This document shows positions 43,878-51,743 of a stretch of 64,000 nt of DNA, piece by piece. Source of the DNA: Mycolicibacterium sp. (GTDB lineage Bacteria; Actinomycetota; Actinomycetes; Mycobacteriales; Mycobacteriaceae); assembly GCA_020637165.1 (NCBI GenBank), contig JACJWN010000003.1, positions 806,001-870,000 on the forward strand, given 5' to 3'. Both the position numbers and the translations under genes were made by a program. The notes beneath the pieces are model-generated. The model ran no database searches, was not told the DNA's origin, and saw only the letters and a list, made by a program, of their open reading frames with translations. Numbering within the stretch: position 1 is the first letter of the stretch; each line of letters starts with the position of its first letter.

Positions 43878-44852
43878 ATGACGACCGCGATTCCCTTCCC
43901 CGCCGCCCCCGACGGCCGGGAACGGCGCGAGCAGCGCGTCGTCGCCCGCGACGGCACGACGCTGGCGGTGTCCGACTGGGCCGGACCGTCCACCGATCGG
44001 ACGGTGATATTCCTCCACGGACTATGCCTGAGCCAAGCTGCGTGGGGCATCCAGACACGACATGTGTTGCACCGCTTCGACCACCGCACCCGCGTCATCA
44101 CCTATGACCATCGGGGTCACGGCGCCTCGGGCGCGGCGCCGCCGCACACCTACCGGCTGGGACAGCTGGCCGCCGACCTCGATGATGTGATCGCAGCGCT
44201 GGAGGCACGCGGGCCGTTGATTCTGGTCGGCCACTCGATGGGGGCGATGACCGCTCTGACGTACCTTTCGGAGGGCAGCTGCGCCGCCCAGGTTGCCGGG
44301 ATCGTGCTTTGCGCCACCGCCGCCGGCCACCTTTCCGTTCAGGGCATCGGGCGACTGTTGGGGCTCCCCGCGCTGGACGCTCTGGTCGGCACCCTGGCCC
44401 GAGTGCCCACGAGGGCCGCCGGTGCGCTGACCGCCCCGATCCGGCTGGCACTTCACAGGGTCGGTGCCCTGGGCGGGGCTCGCAGTGCCGCACTCGCCGA
44501 AGTCTTCGCCCATGCCCTGGAGAGCACGCCGCTGAGCACGGCGCTGGGGTTCCTGGCCGGCCTTCGCGATTTCGACCAAACCCCGAACCTGGGCTCGATC
44601 ACGGCCCGCACCACTATCCTCAGCGGCGGGATGGACCTGCTCACCCCGCCATCGCTGTCGCGGGAAATGGCCTCTGCCATAGCGGGATCCACCCATGTCC
44701 ACCTACCGGCCGCCGGCCACATGCTGCCCCAGCAGGAGCCGCACACCGTGAACGCGGCGGTTGCCGCCGCTGTCGAATACGTCGCCCCGGTCCGGCGGGA
44801 GAGCACGGCGGAAACACCGTGCTACGACTGCACAGCCGCCGAAGCCGTCTGA
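43878..44852 (+). CDS. Alpha/beta hydrolase
   Basis: This 324-residue protein has the fold's marks: VIFLHGLCLS (oxyanion region, about 36-45), YDHRGHGASG, nucleophile Ser120 in VGHSMGA, an acid in GGMDLLTPP and a late His in AAGHMLPQQEP. No signal peptide is seen. The ATG at 43878 has a long purine-rich site (gagagggagaggga) before it; the in-frame ATG at 43728 lies upstream of this site and yields low-complexity residues. Substrate unknown. Its stop is only 2 bp from the stop of the converging hydrogenase operon. Confidence 0.85.
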   Translation: MTTAIPFPAAPDGRERREQRVVARDGTTLAVSDWAGPSTDRTVIFLHGLCLSQAAWGIQTRHVLHRFDHRTRVITYDHRGHGASGAAPPHTYRLGQLAADLDDVIAALEARGPLILVGHSMGAMTALTYLSEGSCAAQVAGIVLCATAAGHLSVQGIGRLLGLPALDALVGTLARVPTRAAGALTAPIRLALHRVGALGGARSAALAEVFAHALESTPLSTALGFLAGLRDFDQTPNLGSITARTTILSGGMDLLTPPSLSREMASAIAGSTHVHLPAAGHMLPQQEPHTVNAAVAAAVEYVAPVRRESTAETPCYDCTAAEAV

Positions 44853-44854
44853 TT

Positions 44855-45697
44855 TCAGCGGCGCAGCCCGCTCAGCACCAGCCCCGGGTCGACGGTGGCC
44901 CGGGCCGCCACCGAGGCTGCTGCCGCCGCGACCACCAGCGCGGCGACGTCTTCATGGCCCTTGGGGAAGACGATCTCTGCGCTGTCGGGGCCGTCTCGGT
45001 GCGCCATCAACCAGTCGTAGAGCAGCCAGTCCACCGCGCAGGCCACAGCCAGCGGGTCGGCGTCGGCCGACGATGCGGCCGAAACCACCGCCTGCAGGGC
45101 CTCACGATGTTCACTGCGGGCGCCGTCGGCGTTGGTTCCCGAGGAGTCGAAGAACAGCATCGACAGGGTGAGCGGGAAACGCCGGCCGGATTCGGTTCGC
45201 ACCACCCACCGACCGCCCTTCCAGGCCCTGTCCGGATCGACCTGATGGAACTCCCCGTAGCCGCCGACCACACCTAATTCGGGGTCGTCCAGCTGGCCGT
45301 CCAGAGGGGCCGGTCCAAGCAGGCCCAGCGGCTGACGCGCCCGGATCGAGAACAGCGCCGCGGTTCCGATGATCTTGCCGGCTCGAAGGTCCGCGCTCAG
45401 ACCGGTCTTCTCCAGCGCCGCGGCGTATTCGAAACACAGCCGGTCGAGGTGGCGGTGCAGCTCCAGCAGGTCGTCGCGTTCGGCGTCATCGGCCAGACCG
45501 CGGCCGCCGCCCAGGATGTCGCCGAACCGCTCGGCGGCGATGATGAGCGCGTCGTCGAGGGCCGCCAGGTGGGTGGCGATCAGCCGGTCGGGTTCCTCGT
45601 CATCGGCGACCAGGGCTTGCAGTGATACCGGGACGCCGGCCGGGGTGGCCCAGTAGAAGCCGATCTGCCCGTCGGCCTGGACGATTCGAGGCCTCAT
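44855..45697 (-). CDS. Hydrogenase-operon protein of unknown function
   Basis: This 280-residue protein is the last gene of the hydrogenase operon. I do not recognise a domain. It appears soluble, with acidic helices in the middle (DDAERDDLLELHRHLDRL), an aromatic-rich block GGYGEFHQVDPDRAWKGGRW and an Ala-rich C-terminus. There are few Cys residues and no metal motif. Its ATG overlaps the stop of the NHL gene (ATGA), which ties its expression to the hydrogenase genes and suggests an assembly or electron-transfer accessory role (inference). Confidence 0.75.
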   Translation of the reverse strand: MRPRIVQADGQIGFYWATPAGVPVSLQALVADDEEPDRLIATHLAALDDALIIAAERFGDILGGGRGLADDAERDDLLELHRHLDRLCFEYAAALEKTGLSADLRAGKIIGTAALFSIRARQPLGLLGPAPLDGQLDDPELGVVGGYGEFHQVDPDRAWKGGRWVVRTESGRRFPLTLSMLFFDSSGTNADGARSEHREALQAVVSAASSADADPLAVACAVDWLLYDWLMAHRDGPDSAEIVFPKGHEDVAALVVAAAAASVAARATVDPGLVLSGLRR

Positions 45698-46881
45698 GAT
45701 GCCCTGCGCCACAGCATGACCCGGTTGTTGCCGGAGTCCGCGACGGCAAGGCGGTCCCCGCACAGCGAAATCCCGTAGGGCCAGCACAGCGTGTCCCGGG
45801 TGACCGAGGTCCACCGGTTCTCGCCATTGGATCCGAAATCGGGTTGGGCCAGGACATGCGCCGCACCGCGGCAGTGCGGACCCTCGGGCACGCCGTCCCA
45901 CAACAGGATCCGGTTGTTGGCGGTGTCGGCCACCGCCAGGGTTTCGCCGTCCTGGCACACCGCATACGGGAACCGGAACCGGTCGTTGGTGTGCGGCCCG
46001 TACGGCCATTCCTCGGCACTGGTGAAATCCGGCTGTCCCAGCACCAGATCGGCGTCCCGGTCGGACCCGGGCTGCGGCGACCAGCCCAGCACGCGGTGGT
46101 CACCGGCGTCGGCGATCAACAACAGGTCGTCGCGACCGGCGATATCGTGCGGCCAGCGGAAACTGGCCGGCCCCGCCGGGCCGTCGCGGTTCTCCCCGTG
46201 CGAGACCGCATCGGGCTGGCCGAGAACGACGTCGGCGGGCCGGCCGGGCTCGGGGATGCCGCCGCGCCAACCCAGCACCCGGCGGTTGCCGGTGTCGGCG
46301 ACCCAGAAGCTCCCGCCGACCATCGCGATCCCGAACGGCCAGTTCAGGCTCGAAGCCGAGCACCCCGCCCCCCGGTTGACCTCGACCTTGCCGGCATCGG
46401 GCTGTCCGATGACCACGTCGGGCGCCACGTCGTTGACCTCGGGCACGCTGTTCCACACCAGGATCCTGTGATGCCATGCATCGGCGACGACAAGACGGCC
46501 CTGGTGGACGAGCACGCCGGTGGGCAGGTGCATCCCCCTCTCAGGGCCCCGTCCCCCGGCGGCCGGCCCTTCTGTCTGCCCGTCTGGTTGACCCAGCACC
46601 ACATCGGCGGGCTGCTCGTCGTCTTCGGGCAGGCCGTGCCAGATCAGCACCCGGTGGTTGCCGGAATCGGCCACCACCAGGTGCTCGGTACCCAGGAACA
46701 CCCCACGCGGGGAGTACATCCACGCCATCGACGGCTGCGCCGGCGGCAGCGCCAACCCGCCCGGCGCGGGGGCACCCAGCCAGAGCTCCGGTGACCAACC
46801 GCCGGACAAATCGACGGACGGCGCGACGTCGGGCCGGCGGCCGAGTCCGCTCACGTTGTGCCGCACGGTGTATCGGCTCAC
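45694..46881 (-). CDS. NHL-repeat six-bladed beta-propeller protein (hydrogenase operon)
   Basis: This 395-residue protein has six repeats of the form VADsGNhRVLxW followed by VLGQPD, the NHL propeller pattern, one per blade (VVADSGNHRVLIW to AVADSGNNRVMLW). There is no signal peptide, so it is likely cytoplasmic. NHL propellers usually bind partner proteins or ligands; here a scaffold role for the hydrogenase or its electron carrier is an inference from the operon. The GTG start overlaps the stop of the NifU-Rieske gene. Confidence 0.85.
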   Translation of the reverse strand: MSRYTVRHNVSGLGRRPDVAPSVDLSGGWSPELWLGAPAPGGLALPPAQPSMAWMYSPRGVFLGTEHLVVADSGNHRVLIWHGLPEDDEQPADVVLGQPDGQTEGPAAGGRGPERGMHLPTGVLVHQGRLVVADAWHHRILVWNSVPEVNDVAPDVVIGQPDAGKVEVNRGAGCSASSLNWPFGIAMVGGSFWVADTGNRRVLGWRGGIPEPGRPADVVLGQPDAVSHGENRDGPAGPASFRWPHDIAGRDDLLLIADAGDHRVLGWSPQPGSDRDADLVLGQPDFTSAEEWPYGPHTNDRFRFPYAVCQDGETLAVADTANNRILLWDGVPEGPHCRGAAHVLAQPDFGSNGENRWTSVTRDTLCWPYGISLCGDRLAVADSGNNRVMLWRRAS

Positions 46882-47756
46882 CCGGCCCGCACCCAGACCT
46901 CACCGTCGTCGACTCTCAGCGGCAGCTGTTCGAGCTGGGCGCCCGGTGCCGTCAGGCACTCACCGGAGGCGGCGTCGAAGCAGAATCCGTGCCACGGGCA
47001 GGTCAAGGTGCCGCCGGCGACGTCGAGTTCGGCGTTGTCCAGCGGTAGCGCCTGGTGGGCGCACTCGTTGCGGTAAGCCGAGAGCCGTTGCCCGATGTTG
47101 ACGACGATCAACTCAAGGCGCTCGCCGCTGGAGGTTTCGACCGTGGCGGTCGACAGCTGGTCCACCGGAAGGTCAGCCACCGGGCCGATCGTCACCCAGC
47201 CCTCCGCCGGACGTTCCCGGCCGATTCGCAGCGACTCCACCGGGATCAACGTGGGCGAAGGCTCCGCCGGCAGCACCTCGACGGCACTGATCGCCGGAAC
47301 TCCCTGCACCAGAGCCTCTTCCACCAGGTTGCGCAGTGTCACCGAGGACATCGAGCAGCCGTTGCAGGCCCCCTCGAGGCGGACGAAGGCGACGCCGTCC
47401 TCCACCCCCACCAGGGACACGTCGCCGCCGTGGCTGTGCAGCTGCGGGCGCACCGAGTCCAGAACCTGCCCGGCGTGGGTCAGCGGGTCGGGCCGGATGA
47501 TGCCGTGCAGCGACAGCAACAGCCGAACCACCGGGTCGTCGACCAACCCGAACAGCACCGGCCGCGCGGCGTCGTCGGCGCGCAGGGCTTTGACGATGCG
47601 CACCAGACCCGAGCGGTGTACCGCCTCCAGTGCCTCCTTGAGTTCCTCGGCCACCTTGCGCGCCGCGGGGTCAAGGCCCTCCAGCGCGGCGACGGCGTCG
47701 TCGACGCGAGATGCCAGTTCCTCGAAAGCGCCTTCTTCCATGGGCATTTCACTCAT
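46878..47756 (-). CDS. NifU-like plus Rieske [2Fe-2S] protein (hydrogenase operon)
   Basis: This 292-residue protein joins two iron-sulfur modules. A NifU C-terminal-like domain has Cys131 and Cys134 in ACNGCSM. A Rieske domain has Cys232-x-His234 (NECAHQ) and Cys253-x2-His256 (TCPWHGFCFD). The N-terminal 80 residues are helical. Rieske-type proteins are found with high-affinity actinobacterial hydrogenases and are thought to pass electrons toward the quinone pool; this role is inferred from the operon. The ATG overlaps the TPR gene stop by 8 bp. Confidence 0.87.
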   Translation of the reverse strand: MSEMPMEEGAFEELASRVDDAVAALEGLDPAARKVAEELKEALEAVHRSGLVRIVKALRADDAARPVLFGLVDDPVVRLLLSLHGIIRPDPLTHAGQVLDSVRPQLHSHGGDVSLVGVEDGVAFVRLEGACNGCSMSSVTLRNLVEEALVQGVPAISAVEVLPAEPSPTLIPVESLRIGRERPAEGWVTIGPVADLPVDQLSTATVETSSGERLELIVVNIGQRLSAYRNECAHQALPLDNAELDVAGGTLTCPWHGFCFDAASGECLTAPGAQLEQLPLRVDDGEVWVRAG

Positions 47757-48999
47757 CTCGAGCCCCGTCGTCCTCGGTACGGCTCAGCGCCCCCTGCCGG
47801 GCGATCTCATCGAGCACCCCCCGCACCGTCCGGACCGAGTCATGATCCCCGAGTTCCTCGAACAGGAACCTCGCCTCGTACAGCTTGGCCTTGGCCTGGT
47901 CGAAGTCCCCTAGGTGGGCCAGCACGTTGCCCTGGTTGGCCAGCACCCGGGCCCGGCCCAGCGGATCGGTCCCGCGGTCCCGCGCCGCCAGCACACCCTC
48001 GTAGAGTTCAACGGCCTCCACGAGGTTGTCCATCTGATGGCTCGACGGGGTGTAGACCAACGAGTTGGCCAGGTTCAACTGGACGCTCGCCCACTGCTCG
48101 GGATGGTCCTCGAAGGTGTAGACCTTCAGCGCCGAGCGCAGCGACTGGGCGGCCACACCGAGGCGCAACTGACCGGACGCCTCGGTCATCGGCATGGTCA
48201 GGTACGCCGTCGCCAGATTCGCGTGGGCCGAAGCCCACAACAGCGGTGCCTCCTCGCGTAGCACCAGTTGCAGCGCCGAATGGTAGTGCGGCACAGCCTG
48301 TGCCAGCAGATCCGGCCGCTCGCCGGACTGTTCGTGCAGCAGTCCGGCCAGCGACAGGTGCAACTCCGCGCGGGCCAGCCGCAGGCCCTCGGCACCCTCC
48401 AGCGAGCGCAGCGCCCGCTGAAAACGGGAGACCGCGCCGGCGAGGTCGGTGTCGGCGACGATCGACGCCGACGCGCCGATGAGCACCCCGCTCAGCGGGC
48501 CGGAAACCTCACCGGCCGCCTCGGCAGCCTTATCCAATTCGGTCACCGCCGCGACCGGATCGCCGGCGTCCAGCGCGGCGCCCGCCCTGGTCGAGCCGAC
48601 CAGCGCGGCGAGTTCGGCAGTGGCGGCCCCGATCTCCGGCGCGGTGTCGGTCCGGCCCAGCGCGAACAGCACGACGTCGACAAGGACACCGAATTCACCA
48701 AGCAGGGAACGCAGTTCGTCGGGACTGTCGGCATCGGGATCCATCACGAACCGGTTGTAGCGGGTGACGGGATCGGTTCCGGTCAGCTCGGCCAGCGCTC
48801 CGTCGCGGTCACCGGCCAGCGCGAGTTCGTGCGCCCGCAACTCAGCCGGCCATTCCGGGACCTGCCCGGCCAGCAAGGCCAGCCGTGAAGCTTCGGTGTC
48901 CGGGGACGCGGGGACCAGGAGGTAGCCGACCGGCAGCGGAAAGGCGCCCAGCGGTTGCGGCCGGACCGCGAGGACGGCCGGATCCAGCAGGTCGTTCAC
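47749..48999 (-). CDS. TPR-repeat protein (hydrogenase operon)
   Basis: This 416-residue soluble protein is Ala/Leu-rich and made of helical pairs resembling tetratricopeptide repeats (for example SAHANLATAYLTMP, ASVQLNLANSLVYTP, VLANQGNVLAHLGDFDQAKAKLYEA). It probably acts as a protein-binding scaffold in hydrogenase assembly (inference). The GTG at 48999 is chosen because GAGGAG lies 4 nt upstream; the ATG at 49011 would overlap this site and adds four residues. Confidence 0.8.
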   Translation of the reverse strand: MNDLLDPAVLAVRPQPLGAFPLPVGYLLVPASPDTEASRLALLAGQVPEWPAELRAHELALAGDRDGALAELTGTDPVTRYNRFVMDPDADSPDELRSLLGEFGVLVDVVLFALGRTDTAPEIGAATAELAALVGSTRAGAALDAGDPVAAVTELDKAAEAAGEVSGPLSGVLIGASASIVADTDLAGAVSRFQRALRSLEGAEGLRLARAELHLSLAGLLHEQSGERPDLLAQAVPHYHSALQLVLREEAPLLWASAHANLATAYLTMPMTEASGQLRLGVAAQSLRSALKVYTFEDHPEQWASVQLNLANSLVYTPSSHQMDNLVEAVELYEGVLAARDRGTDPLGRARVLANQGNVLAHLGDFDQAKAKLYEARFLFEELGDHDSVRTVRGVLDEIARQGALSRTEDDGARDE

Positions 49000-49015
49000 A
49001 GGTCTCCTCATAATC

Positions 49016-49282
49016 TCAGCCGGGCAGATGCCCGCGGACGTCCCGTTCGGCGGCACGCTTGATCAGATCGGCCACCAATTCCGCGCGGGCTTTGTCGCGG
49101 AAGGTGTTGATCCGCTTGCGCACCACCCCGTCGGCGAACACCACGACGATATCGACCGCCCACTGCCCGCGCTCGGCCACCACGACGGTCTGGACGTCCA
49201 GGGCGTCATCGGCCGAGGAGTCCGGGCGCACGGCCGTCTTCGGCCGGTCCGGGGCTGAGCGATCCTCGATCATCGTGCTCAC
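49016..49282 (-). CDS. Small hydrogenase-operon protein (88 aa), unknown
   Basis: This 88-residue protein has a polar N-terminal 30 residues and then a compact alpha/beta segment (VVVAERGQWAVDIVVVFADGVVRKRI) ending in a basic helix (RAELVADLIKRAAERDVRGH). No known motif is seen. Its GTG overlaps the stop of the protease gene, so it is translated as part of the operon. ATG 49273 is a possible alternative start. Confidence 0.75.
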   Translation of the reverse strand: MSTMIEDRSAPDRPKTAVRPDSSADDALDVQTVVVAERGQWAVDIVVVFADGVVRKRINTFRDKARAELVADLIKRAAERDVRGHLPG

Positions 49283-50085
49283 GGCTCCAGCGATATCCGC
49301 AAGACCTGGTGATCGTCGTCCCAGGACGCCGGGCGCTCCCCCGCCGGGAAACCGTCCGGGAGCACTTCACGCACCAGCACCGCACGGTCTCCGGCCGTAT
49401 TGCGTTGCTTGAGCAGCAGCCCGCCGCTGCTAGGCCCCCGCAACGGAAAGAGCCACAGTTCGCCGTCGCGCGGCACCGCGGCCAGGGCATCGGACGGAAA
49501 CCTGCCGGCCGCCAGAACGGCCGCCATCCGCAAATAACCGTCACCGGTGATCTCGACGGTGACCCGGTCCGGTGCCGCGGGCCTCAAGGGAGCCAGAAAA
49601 TCCGCCTCGACGATGGCGATTACCCGCTCCATGGCCGCGACGACGGGGGCCGACAGTTCACCACCCAACTCCATCTCGGCGATCTCGATGAGGAACACCG
49701 TGATGTCGGTCGGGCAGGCCTCGCCGAGTGCCCACCGGGCGAACGGGATGGCGTGGTCCCACCGGAACGAATGCGTGTGCAGGCCCTGCAACGGGGGCAG
49801 GTCGGTGAGTTCCTCCCCCGGCACCCGGTACACCGTTCCCGGTTCGGCGCCGGTGGTGGAGGCGTCGACGATCACCACCCGCTGCGCGCCGCGCATCTGA
49901 AAGCCGACGTCCATGCCGGCGGTGCCGCCGTCCACCAGTCGGGCACCTTCGGGGACCCCGCGGTCCCACAGGTGGCGAATCAGCACCGGGCCGACCCCGT
50001 CGTCGCCGCGCAGTAGGTTGCCGCAGCCGATCACCAGAACCGCGCAGCCGGGCGGCTCGAGGTCGATGGGAACTTCGCCCGTCAC
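49279..50085 (-). CDS. Hydrogenase maturation protease with extra C-terminal domain
   Basis: The N-terminal 165 residues or so are a HyaD/HybD-type protease that trims the large subunit after nickel insertion: IGCGNLLRGDDGVG (20-33, acidic nickel ligand), VVIVDAS (Asp74) and THSFRWDHA (His105). Residues about 170-268 form an additional domain (VEITGDGYLRMAAVLAAGRF...ELWLFPLRGPSSGGLLLKQ) not found in the standard 160-residue enzyme. The GTG start overlaps the hhyL stop. Its substrate is expected to be the C-terminal tail of HhyL. Confidence 0.85.
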   Translation of the reverse strand: MTGEVPIDLEPPGCAVLVIGCGNLLRGDDGVGPVLIRHLWDRGVPEGARLVDGGTAGMDVGFQMRGAQRVVIVDASTTGAEPGTVYRVPGEELTDLPPLQGLHTHSFRWDHAIPFARWALGEACPTDITVFLIEIAEMELGGELSAPVVAAMERVIAIVEADFLAPLRPAAPDRVTVEITGDGYLRMAAVLAAGRFPSDALAAVPRDGELWLFPLRGPSSGGLLLKQRNTAGDRAVLVREVLPDGFPAGERPASWDDDHQVLRISLEP

Positions 50086-51689
50086 ACCATTCCGTTGATG
50101 ACGAACTTCGACAACTCCTTGCCGGTCTTGCCGTCGTAGGCGTGCACGGTGCAGACCAGGCAGGAGTCGAAGCTGCGGGCTACGTGACCGAGTTCGACAG
50201 GGTCCTCGGGATCGACGATCGGCGAACCGATGAAGGCCTTCTCCATCGGCCCGAGCACCTCGTTGCCGTCTCGGGGGCCGATGTTCCAGGCCGTCGGCGT
50301 GATCACCTGGTAGTTCTTGATCTTGTTGTCCTCCAACACGATCCAGTCGGCCAGCGCACCGCGGGCCGCCTCGGTGGCGCCGAAGCCACGGCCCGAGGCG
50401 TACTCGGTGGGCTTGCTGTAGAAGCTCTCCTTGAGGTCGAGTTGGTCAAGCCAGGACCGCACCCACTTGAAGTACTTCGGGGCCTCGTGCAGACGGGCCA
50501 ACTGCCGGACCAGAACACTGGGGCCGACCTTGTTGTAGATGTCGAGGAACAACGGGTCGTTGTCCTGGTGCGGTGCGGCGTCCGGGCCGGCCGCGGCCAT
50601 CCGGCGGGCCAGCGGACCGGTTTCCAGCGGCAGGTTGCCGAGGCCCTCGATTTCGTAGCGCGGGGACTTGGCCCAGCTGTACTTGCCCTGCTTCTTGGCC
50701 TTCTCCGGGTCGATCGGGATGGTCTCCCCCTCGAACGGGTGCAGCGGGCGGCTGCCCTCGTAGAACGAGTGGGTGACGTCCTCGCGGACCTTGGCCTGGT
50801 CGAACTGGTGCCACTGTCCGCCGGCGAAGATTCCGCCGCGGCCGATCAGCGCACCGTTGCGCCCGTCGATGGTCGGGTTGGCGTACAGCGCCGGGTCGAA
50901 GTAGGTGCCGGTCGAGATGTAGTTGCCCACACCCTGGCCGTACTTGTCCAATCCGATGTCCAGGGCGTACCGGATGAAGAAGCCCATATCGCTGTTGCGC
51001 TGGGCCTCGTTCTCGTCGACCCAGGCCAGGATGTCCTCCCAGGTCTTGTTCTCCAGCCAGCGGTCGATACTGCAGCCGAGCAGGTCGGACTCCAGCCAGT
51101 TGTCCTTCCAGTTCTCCAGGATCGCAATCGAGCGGGTGACGTCGGAGAGGCTGGCGGCGCCCATCACGCCGCCGGGCACCATGAAGCTGGAGTGCGGCCA
51201 CTGCCCACCGAAAATGGCGTAGACCTCAACCGGCTTCTGGGAGAGGACCACACCCTTCTGATAGCTGGTCCCGACATAGGGCGCGAAGCGGCGCACTGCC
51301 TCGTCGTAGAGCGCGGACTTGGCGTAGTTCTTGTTCACCAGGTCGATCGCGAACAGTGCGTAGAAGTACCGCGGGATGGACTGAAGCGTCTCGCAGGCCT
51401 GGGCGATGTTGCGCACCAGGGTGGCGTTGGCGGGCATGTGGGTGCGCCACGCGGTGTCCAGCGCGTAGGCGGACTTGTAGAGGTGGCTACCACCGCAGAT
51501 CCCGCAGATGCGCGGGCAGACGATGAGCCCGGCCTGCGGATCCTTGCCGCGCAGGATGATCTCGAAACCGCGGAACATGGCGGCTTCGGTCCAGGCGGAG
51601 GTGACGACACCGTCGTCGATGGTCACCCGGACGTCGAGGTCGCCCTCGACCCGCCCGAGCGGACTGACGTGAAGATCGAGCGCGGTCAT
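50082..51689 (-). CDS. hhyL: [NiFe]-hydrogenase large subunit, group 1h type
   Basis: This 535-residue catalytic subunit carries the NiFe site. Ligand pairs are Cys62/Cys65 in RICGICGGSH and Cys510/Cys513 in DSCLVCTVH; the usual DPC is DSC here. The 19 residues after His516 are a removable tail for the maturation protease encoded next. Sequence type and operon fit the high-affinity, oxygen-tolerant group 1h (Hhy/Hyd2, actinobacterial-type) hydrogenases that oxidise H2 at trace levels during energy limitation. The gene follows hhyS after 54 bp. Confidence 0.93.
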   Translation of the reverse strand: MTALDLHVSPLGRVEGDLDVRVTIDDGVVTSAWTEAAMFRGFEIILRGKDPQAGLIVCPRICGICGGSHLYKSAYALDTAWRTHMPANATLVRNIAQACETLQSIPRYFYALFAIDLVNKNYAKSALYDEAVRRFAPYVGTSYQKGVVLSQKPVEVYAIFGGQWPHSSFMVPGGVMGAASLSDVTRSIAILENWKDNWLESDLLGCSIDRWLENKTWEDILAWVDENEAQRNSDMGFFIRYALDIGLDKYGQGVGNYISTGTYFDPALYANPTIDGRNGALIGRGGIFAGGQWHQFDQAKVREDVTHSFYEGSRPLHPFEGETIPIDPEKAKKQGKYSWAKSPRYEIEGLGNLPLETGPLARRMAAAGPDAAPHQDNDPLFLDIYNKVGPSVLVRQLARLHEAPKYFKWVRSWLDQLDLKESFYSKPTEYASGRGFGATEAARGALADWIVLEDNKIKNYQVITPTAWNIGPRDGNEVLGPMEKAFIGSPIVDPEDPVELGHVARSFDSCLVCTVHAYDGKTGKELSKFVINGMV

Positions 51690-51743
51690 GGAAGTCCTTT
51701 CAATGCAATCGCTTCGGGGGCAATCGGGTGTGCGTCGGGGCCG

